DNA of 6,189 nt, from the NCBI GenBank assembly GCA_017430835.1, contig JAFRMD010000168.1:1-6189 (forward strand), in the 5' to 3' direction. This DNA comes from Methanosphaera sp. GTDB taxonomy: Archaea > Methanobacteriota > Methanobacteria > Methanobacteriales > Methanobacteriaceae. Every line of letters begins with the position of its first letter. Position 1 is the stretch's first letter. Below are positions 3,201 to 6,189 of the stretch, piece by piece. Under the pieces are notes generated by a model. The model was not told the DNA's origin and did no database searches. It saw only the letters and a list, made by a program, of their open reading frames with translations. A program made the position numbers and the translations under genes.

Positions 3201-6189
3201 ATTTATATAGTTCTTTAATTGGATTCGTTGCTGGTCTTGTTGCAGTACTACCATAATTAATTGTTTGAGAAGGTACTTCAGATCCTCCATCTATATCAAA
3301 TGAAACTGTTACTTTCTTTATATATCTAGCATAAATATTTATATTATCCTGTGGAACATACTCTTCAGTTATCTCTATGCCATCTACATTTGAAGAATAC
3401 CAACCTACAAAATCATATCCTTCTTTTGTTACTACTGGCAATGAGCCAACTCGATTTCCTTTAGTAATATATCTCTTAAATAATATTTTATTATTGTCTT
3501 TAAATGTAATTTCGAATTTTGAAGAAATATCTGTAGCCGTAAAGTAACCCGGATATAATTCTCCACCATCATAATGCGCATATTCTTTATCTATATGGTT
3601 GGCGTCATATGTTGTACCTAAACCTCCAACAACACTTTCACATCCAAGGAACATATCTCCTGAAGAAGTTACTTGATTTACTACAAAATCATCGCTGACA
3701 TATACTGTTGTCAATCCTGAACAATTTTTAAACATATTTGACATATTTTCTACATTTCTTGTATCAAAATCAGATAAGTCTAGTTCCGTTAAATTAGGAC
3801 TATTTTCAAATAATGAAATCATACTAGTAACGCTTGAAGTATCAACATTTTTTAATGAAATTGTTTCAACACTTCCTGCGTCTGAAAAATATGCTATCAT
3901 ATTCTTTCCAAAAACAGAATTATCAAATATTATTGTTTTTAGTGAAGGAGTTGTAGAGATTCCTAAGTTAGAAAATAAACCTGAAGGAAGATTATTAGTA
4001 AAATTAAAATTACTCATATTTAATGTTTCTAACGATGTACATCCTGAAATAAAACCTCCAAAACCAATTACATTACGTGTATCAAACATGCTTAAATCTA
4101 ATTCCGTTAACGAACTACAATCACCGAACATATAATACAAGTTAGTCACATTGCTAGTATTAAATGAACTTAAATCTAGTGACTTTAAATTTGTACATCC
4201 TTGGAACATCCAATTCATACTTGTAGTTAGACTCGTATCAACATTTTTCAATGAAATAGTTTCAATTGTTGAATAATTATGAAATGTATTAAACATATCT
4301 TTTCCAAAAATTGCATTATCTAATATTACTGTTTTCAAAGATGCATCAGTTGGTACACCCATGCTAGCCAATAAAGGTAATGAGGTATTTTTTCTCAAAT
4401 CAAAATTACTCATATTTAATGTTTCTAATGATGTACATCCAGAAAGAAATCCTCCAAAAGAAGTTACATTGCTTGTATTAAAACTACTTAAATCTAGTTC
4501 TGTTAGACTACTACATCCTGAAAACATAACGACCATATTCGTAACATTTTCTGTATCTAAATCACTTAAATCTAATGTTGTTAAACTAGGGCAATCTTTA
4601 AACATACCATACATATCAGTTATAGTACTTGTGTTTACATTATCAAGTATTATTTCTTCTAATTGTGGTAATCCATGACTAAAGAAACCAGACAATGATG
4701 TCATTCCACTAAAATCCCAATTACTCATATCTATTGTTTTTAAATTAGAATTACCTGCAAACAAACTATTCATATTTGTTACATTATGTGTATCTAAATC
4801 ACTTAAATCTATTGATTCAAGATTAATACATCCTGCAAACATTTGTGCAATATTTGTTAAATTTTCTGTATCTAAATCACTTAAATCTATTGATTTAAGA
4901 TTACTACCTACAAATAAATTCGACATATTTGTTACATTATGTGTATCAAATTTACTTAAATCTAATTCAGTAAAGGCAGCACTATTGAACATATTATTCA
5001 TATCAACTAAACTATCTGTTTCGATATCTCCAAAGTCTACAGTTTGTATATGTGAACCTGTAAACATATATGACATATCTTCTACTTTACTAAAATCATT
5101 ATTACTTAAATCCAAGGAAGGAACTGTTGTTACGCAGAACATATAAGACATGTCAGTTACATTACTTGTATTTAATGATGAAATATCTAATTCATCATAA
5201 GTAGAGCCATAGAACATACCTTTTGTATTTGTTAGATTATCTGAATTAAATATAGATAAATCTAGAGTATTACAATTATTAATATAAGCAAACATATAAG
5301 AACTATCTTCGTTTAAATAAACATTATTTGTATCAGTCCACCAATATAATGTTCCATTATCAAACCAAGCATATATTGGTAATAATGAATCATCTGATGA
5401 AATAATATTATCCTCAGTCATTAAAGATATATCAGGAGTTCCAACATATTTTGTAATTGAAGTTATATTTGAATCAGCATATGAATATGATGTTATATTT
5501 GCTTCTGGATTTGCTAATTTCTTCATTTTTACATTAACAGTTAGACCTTCATCAAATTCTGCAGTTGCTTCTCCCCATTTTGGATATAAAATAAGATCAC
5601 TATCAACTATATAATTTTTATCTATTTTTATACCATCTACTAAACCTTTATACCATCCTACTACTACATCTTCATCTTTTGTTCCAGTTGGAAGTACTCC
5701 AATTGGTTGACCTTCATAAACATATCTAGTTGTTTCGGAAATAGTTCCACCATTAGCATTAAATGTTACTTTATATCTAGTTGCTGATATAACTTCAACC
5801 TCAATAGTTTTAGTTATACCGGATTCATTACCAGTTACAGTTAATGTAGTCTCACCCATGCCTACAGCTGTTACTGTATTTCCTGAAACAGTTGCTACAT
5901 CAGTATCATTTGATGTAATCGTATAACTTTCCATATCTTCTGGACCAGTTATAGTAATTGTTCTTTCGTCACCAATTTTCATTGCTACTCTAATTGGAGT
6001 TATATTAGCTTGATCCATTGTTGAATAATATTGTGCGTAGTAAGTAACATTACCTGTTATTACTGTATCACTTGTTACTTCAGTACCTCCAGTAGCTGCC
6101 GTATACCAACCCTTTGTAATTGAGTTAGATCTATTGGCGGTTGGTAAATTACCTAAAGTATTATTTGCTGTTACTGTTCTAGTTGTTTC
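1..6189 (-). CDS. Giant multidomain LRR/B-repeat surface protein, internal fragment
   Basis: One uninterrupted minus-strand frame of 2063 codons fills the window, open at both ends, so start, signal peptide, stop and cell-wall or membrane anchor all lie outside. Modules in order: B-repeat tail (1-56), Big_2 (60-134), B-repeat (138-206), cap (208-292), DUF285 leucine-rich array (296-883), two B-repeats (892-957, 959-1026), DUF6273 (1031-1272), B-repeat (1275-1343), Big_2 (1348-1425), B-repeat split by a CUB-like domain (1428-1628), jelly-roll-like domain (1630-1783), degenerate and full B-repeats (1787-1834, 1836-1913), second cap (1915-1988), second LRR array (1993 onward). Proteins with these modules are normally secreted and surface-displayed; adhesion is inferred. 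No transmembrane segment or LPXTG motif is seen. Composition is rich in Thr, Ser, Asn and Asp. Cys occurs only in the LRR arrays and DUF6273. The frame carries no frameshift or stop, so the gene looks intact here. Exact function is unknown. Confidence 0.96.
226..447 (-). other. LRR N-terminal cap module, copy 2 (unnamed)
   Basis: Residues 1915-1988 match the cap before the first LRR array: STFDTGSNVNSKL (1917-1929), SLAG (1931-1934), NITSIVK (1938-1944), a low-complexity NRNSSNVVSTATSN linker, and VPIYAWYEEGTIYWWT (1967-1982). The order and position are the same, with the LRR array starting a few residues after YWWT. The conserved aromatic strand pair differs only conservatively between copies (F to Y, L to I). 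I do not know a named family for it. Confidence 0.6.
451..684 (-). other. InlB B-repeat
   Basis: Residues 1836-1913 make a long B-repeat: RYKIRFDSNDGEGSIPDLD (1836-1854), MIYGIKATLPENTFTR (1855-1870), YGFVGWNTEPDGTGNSYSDE (1873-1892) and the closing IVTLYAQW (1905-1912). It belongs to the GWNT..DGTG subtype, like the split repeat at 1306-1908, whereas the repeats nearer DUF6273 use the DWYTD form. It leads straight into the second LRR cap. Confidence 0.92.
688..831 (-). other. Short degenerate B-repeat-like segment
   Basis: Residues 1787-1834 are about 48 residues long and keep only the outline of a B-repeat: an RYTITTVPN strand (1787-1795), INFGFYTAKENGTLLED (1802-1818), where FGFYTA stands in for the usual GWYT, and a closing VTYYGLV (1826-1832) in place of TLYAKW. 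The NANGG hairpin is absent. It is best read as a shortened spacer repeat; confidence is limited because the hallmark Trp residues are missing. Confidence 0.5.
841..1302 (-). other. Jelly-roll, carbohydrate-binding-module-like domain
   Basis: Residues 1630-1783 have the look of a CBM4/9-like or related beta-jelly-roll. The segment opens with YDFNEVNDVQSWKF (1634-1647), followed by NDITVNGLSGTWENIYIPV (1664-1682), VGETYKFEVDYYN (1686-1698), IGMMALKSE (1711-1719), the pre-strand HRTITFKATGTTTYLSFIFAY (1744-1764) and the final VKLGNFKITKD (1773-1783). The pattern 'GETYKF.VDY ... F.A.G...YLSF.FA ... NFKI' is typical of such modules. Sugar binding is possible but no specific binding residues can be assigned. 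It lies between two B-repeats, as an accessory module absent from the first half of the protein. Confidence 0.6.
1306..1908 (-). other. InlB B-repeat interrupted by a large insertion
   Basis: Residues 1428-1452 give the opening half of a B-repeat (IYNVNYNANGGSFNGE, then SITYTVY). Residues 1576-1628 give the remaining half: YSQDAEYTVPTRTNKSFTGWNT (1576-1597), the DGSGTTYYT turn (1600-1608), an EEEIMNDFEELNG helix-like stretch and the closing TLYAQW (1623-1628). Between the halves lie about 123 residues containing the CUB-like domain. The halves complement each other without overlap, so this looks like one B-repeat with a domain inserted in its first loop and not two broken repeats. Confidence 0.8.
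1474..1743 (-). other. CUB-like domain inserted in a B-repeat
   Basis: Residues 1483-1572 resemble a bacterial CUB-type beta sandwich: TIPGASSVHVKLTYGTEASYDYVYVFKG (strands around 1487-1514), an YSGNVS turn (1516-1521), TTTTVEFDVEGDTVTFAFYSD (1538-1558) and YYGYYAVVSA (1563-1572). The YDYVYV and TFAFYSDSSSTYYGYY phrases are the diagnostic parts. Glu1503, Asp1507 and Asp1558 sit roughly where calcium-binding CUB domains keep their Glu-Asp-Asp triad; that assignment is tentative. No Cys is present, as is common in bacterial CUB-like domains. In animals CUB domains bind proteins or sugars; here a binding role is inferred. An alternative is a generic PPC-like beta sandwich. Confidence 0.65.
1915..2148 (-). 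other. Big_2 bacterial Ig-like domain, copy 2
   Basis: Residues 1348-1425 read as a textbook Big_2 domain: ATITPSSVTMDLDET (1350-1364), STITVTGPEDMEPYTISS (1365-1382), the core DETIVTVDSNGVLTGISGG (1384-1402), TTTIKITG (1403-1410) and the closing VEVTVNV (1419-1425). As with copy 1 it is preceded by a B-repeat closing strand and followed by another B-repeat. The GPEDME block is conserved at DNA level between the copies (near 2060 and 5935). Confidence 0.9.
2161..2367 (-). other. InlB B-repeat
   Basis: Residues 1275-1343 are a canonical B-repeat: EFTVKFNTDGGSIVSDQIV (1276-1294), NYGGLAIKPLLNPTKDGYVFDDWYTD (core at 1312-1320) and closing TTIYAKW (1337-1343). Apart from the 72-base shared block, it differs from its partner at 3112-3315. 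Only the C-terminal half was therefore homogenised or recently copied. It leads directly into Big_2 copy 2. Confidence 0.93.
2179..2250 (-). repeat. 72-bp near-perfect direct repeat flanking DUF6273, copy 2
   Basis: This is the partner of the repeat at 3130-3201, in the same orientation and frame. The only difference changes the encoded residue from Pro1015 (FTTP) to Leu1332 (FTTL). The repeat halts sharply on both sides, where the two B-repeats diverge to ordinary family-level similarity. Confidence 0.93.
2374..3099 (-). other. DUF6273 domain
   Basis: Residues 1031-1272 have the order typical of DUF6273 modules in Firmicutes surface proteins. This order is an opening SxxSWxTIxxN helix (1034-1044), YYxVGCxK (1051-1058), an acidic MDMDNDGTDE loop (1062-1071), YTVRLANTSTP (1073-1083), FSDIV with downstream GGW (1102-1121), a YLNSTFYNKLP segment (1129-1139), a VIIRT strand (1145-1149), KIYLLSLREVG (1174-1184), a TRTLDYYV segment (1199-1206), TWWLRTAYS (1231-1239) and the closing YGVSPAFRIG (1263-1272). 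The WWLR...GVSPAFRI ending resembles the C-type-lectin-like fold of FGE-sulfatase and some variable proteins, so ligand binding is a reasonable guess, but activity is unknown. Four Cys (1030, 1056, 1086, 1096) could form disulfides. Bases 2391-2510 are about 44% G+C by hand count, well above the surroundings. Confidence 0.85.
3112..3315 (-). other. InlB B-repeat
   Basis: Residues 959-1026 form a canonical B-repeat: KVTVSFDIDGGSEVPSQTI (959-977), NYGSTATRPATNP (978-990), FDDWYTDDTYTTKFDFTTP (997-1015) and closing IIYAKF (1021-1026). Its C-terminal half is nearly identical in DNA to the B-repeat at 2161-2367 on the other side of the DUF6273 domain. This makes it one of a pair of long direct repeats bracketing that domain. 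Confidence 0.92.
3130..3201 (-). repeat. 72-bp near-perfect direct repeat flanking DUF6273, copy 1
   Basis: Bases 3130-3201 and 2179-2250 are direct repeats that differ at a single base (71 of 72 identical by eye; g at 3146 versus a at 2195). They encode FDDWYTDDTYTTKFD and the residues after it in two B-repeats. The spacing is 951 bases, or 317 codons, so recombination between the copies would remove the DUF6273 domain and leave one intact B-repeat in frame. Confidence 0.93.
3319..3516 (-). other. InlB B-repeat (divergent opening)
   Basis: Residues 892-957 show a B-repeat with a degenerate first hairpin: FEITFKDNNKILFKRYI (892-908) replaces the NANGG turn, as in the shorter F(K/M)DxxxxL subtype. 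It then follows the standard pattern with GSLPVVTKEGYDFVGWY (915-931), an added V-D-G-I-E-I strand (935-940) and the closing NIYARY (951-956). It joins the LRR C-cap to the next B-repeat and probably acts as a rigid spacer. Confidence 0.82.
3736..4131 (-). repeat. 132-residue higher-order LRR repeat, copy B
   Basis: Residues 687-818 are the second copy, directly abutting copy A and identical in length. Landmarks line up: MFGDCSSLTELDLS, GFISGCTSLETLNMSNF (712-728), SLKT (749-752), FGK (760-762) and ETISLKNVDTSSVTSM (775-790). Divergence is concentrated in the elongated third unit (729-760) and the short unit after it. That pattern suggests an old tandem duplication with part of the solenoid face free to change, while the framework strands were kept. 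Confidence 0.9.
4132..4527 (-). repeat. 132-residue higher-order LRR repeat, copy A
   Basis: Residues 555-686 form the first copy of a super-repeat of five LRR units with sizes 26, 26, 32, 22 and 26. Landmarks are MFSGCSSLTELDLS, then GFLSGCTSLETLNMSNF (580-596), SLKT (617-620), FGK (628-630), ETISLKNVDTS (643-653) and the closing DLSSFNTSNVT (672-682). Copy B follows at once with the same spacing. In the DNA, the string catatttaatgtttctaa starts at 4411 here and at 4015 in copy B, exactly 396 bases apart. Confidence 0.9.
4790..4895 (-). repeat. 78-bp-periodic direct repeat in adjacent LRR units
   Basis: The 28-base string beginning gtatctaaatcacttaaat is identical at 4790-4817 and 4868-4895, exactly 78 bases (26 codons) apart. 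It encodes the IDLSDLDT junction of neighbouring LRR units. A related copy with a diverged end starts at 4553. Near-identity in the DNA across units points to recent unit duplication or gene conversion within the array. Confidence 0.8.
5314..5568 (-). other. LRR N-terminal cap module, copy 1 (unnamed)
   Basis: Residues 208-292 match no family I can name with confidence, but the segment recurs before the second LRR array (226-447). Shared landmarks are F-D-x-G (212-215), VN (218-219), LA (225-226), NITS (231-234 and again 241-244) with a following Lys, and the strongly conserved PIYAWFDNGTLYWWT (271-285). Two aromatic strands running directly into the first MF-type LRR unit suggest an N-terminal cap that shields the hydrophobic end of the solenoid. 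That role is inferred from position and recurrence only. Confidence 0.6.
5572..5778 (-). other. InlB B-repeat
   Basis: Residues 138-206 form a complete B-repeat: opening strand YKVTFNANGGT (139-149), second strand TRYVYEGQPIGVLPTG (154-169), the GWY core (178-180) and closing strand LILYPKWG (199-206). The usual aromatic-rich hairpin between LPT and GWY is replaced by the acidic stretch KDEDVVV. The LPTGT string at residues 166-170 is part of this repeat and is not a sortase signal. The repeat links Big_2 copy 1 to the cap of the first leucine-rich array. Confidence 0.85.
5788..6012 (-). other. Big_2 bacterial Ig-like domain, copy 1
   Basis: Residues 60-134 have the Big_2 (PF02368) pattern: an opening ITP strand, a G(D/E)xxTITITG strand (73-82), a central SNDTDVATVSGNTVTAV core (93-109) and a GMGETTLTVTG strand (110-120), with a closing VEV strand. 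This fold is an extracellular Ig-like beta sandwich that usually acts as a spacer in adhesins. It shares the phrase GPEDME.YTI.S with the second Big_2 domain at 1915-2148, showing that the two copies come from a duplication within the gene. It joins the flanking B-repeats with almost no linker. Confidence 0.85.
6022..6189 (-). other. InlB B-repeat (Listeria-Bacteroides repeat), C-terminal part
   Basis: Residues 1-56 match the later part of a B-repeat: a GxLPT-like turn (residues 13-17), the hallmark GWYTAATGG (27-35), and the closing strand YYAQY (50-54), which corresponds to the usual LYAxW. The opening strand with its NANGG-type turn should lie just beyond the right edge. B-repeats are small beta-grasp-like spacers (PF09479 / TIGR02543) that occur in tandem in surface proteins and act as stalk or contact modules. 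The closing aromatic is Tyr instead of Trp, a mild divergence. Confidence 0.8.

Larger units (their letters stand above)
3541..5304 (-). other. DUF285/BspA-type leucine-rich repeat array, first, with C-cap
   Basis: Residues 296-883 comprise about 22 units of the bacterial surface protein 26-residue repeat (PF03382 DUF285; TIGR02167). The consensus is roughly F-D/N-T-x-N-V-T-N-M-x-x-M-F-x-G-C-x-x-L-x-x-L-D-L-S. Clear units start at residues 415, 440, 466, 519, 545, 571, 651, 677, 703, 783 and 809. Two units are elongated to 32 residues (597-628, 729-760) and two shortened to 22 (629-650, 761-782). The tail at 844-883 (MFLGCESVVGGLGTTYD, then DGG and PGYF) is the typical C-terminal cap of such arrays, so the array is complete. 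The array should form an elongated solenoid offering a ligand-binding face; related arrays occur in Bacteroidales BspA-like adhesins, Listeria and mycoplasma lipoproteins. The ligand is unknown. A Cys recurs after MFxG in many units. Confidence 0.93.

Noticed and set aside
4361..4678. Plus-strand open frame of 105 codons
   Set aside because: It is antisense to the LRR array. Its length results from the periodic LRR codons lacking stops in this opposite frame, not from a real gene.
3541..5304. Regular 78-base periodicity as a CRISPR array or satellite
   Set aside because: The period equals 26 codons and the repeats encode the DUF285 consensus in a continuous frame. There are no short conserved repeats with unique spacers.
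5682..5696. LPTGT string (residues 166-170) as a sortase signal
   Set aside because: Residue order is LPTGT, not LPXTG, and it sits inside a B-repeat with no hydrophobic segment or charged tail after it.
1..6189. Insertion sequence, attachment site, transposase, tRNA or terminator hairpins
   Set aside because: None seen on either strand; all direct repeats found are coding repeats of the surface protein.

Overview
The window lies entirely inside one very large protein-coding gene on the minus strand. Reading the reverse complement from base 6189, a single frame stays open for all 2063 codons (6189 = 3 x 2063). It contains no stop, no start context and no break in domain sense. The gene enters at the right edge and leaves at the left edge, so neither the N-terminal secretion signal nor the C-terminal anchor is visible. 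There is no intergenic DNA, RNA gene, promoter, terminator or mobile element. Residue numbers below count codons from base 6189, so residue n occupies bases 6190-3n to 6192-3n.

The product is a mosaic extracellular protein of the kind found in AT-rich, low-GC Gram-positive bacteria (Bacilli/Erysipelotrichia-like or Clostridia-like lineages, often host-associated). The clues are a strong A/T bias at third codon positions, AGA as the main Arg codon, DUF285-type 26-residue repeats, Listeria-Bacteroides (InlB B) repeats, Big_2 Ig-like domains and a DUF6273 module. All of the roughly 25 Trp codons are TGG and none is TGA, which argues against a Mycoplasma-type code despite the Mycoplasma-like repeats. 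The species cannot be fixed from the sequence.

Layout in protein order (right to left in the window): tail of a B-repeat (6189-6022); Big_2 domain 1 (6012-5788); B-repeat (5778-5572); cap module 1 (5568-5314); a large leucine-rich array of about 22 units with its C-terminal cap (5304-3541), including a 132-residue higher-order duplication; two B-repeats (3516-3319 and 3315-3112); a DUF6273 domain (3099-2374); another B-repeat (2367-2161); Big_2 domain 2 (2148-1915); a B-repeat split by a CUB-like insertion (1908-1306); a jelly-roll/CBM-like domain (1302-841); a degenerate and then a full B-repeat (831-451); cap module 2 (447-226); and the start of a second leucine-rich array (213-1), which runs off the edge.

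The order Big_2, B-repeat, cap, LRR array occurs twice, about 1290 residues apart. The second copy carries extra CUB-like and jelly-roll modules. I infer a long stalk of Ig-like and B-repeat spacers displaying several candidate binding surfaces (LRR faces, DUF6273, CUB-like, jelly-roll), with adhesion to host, mucus or other cells the most plausible role. No enzymatic module was recognised.
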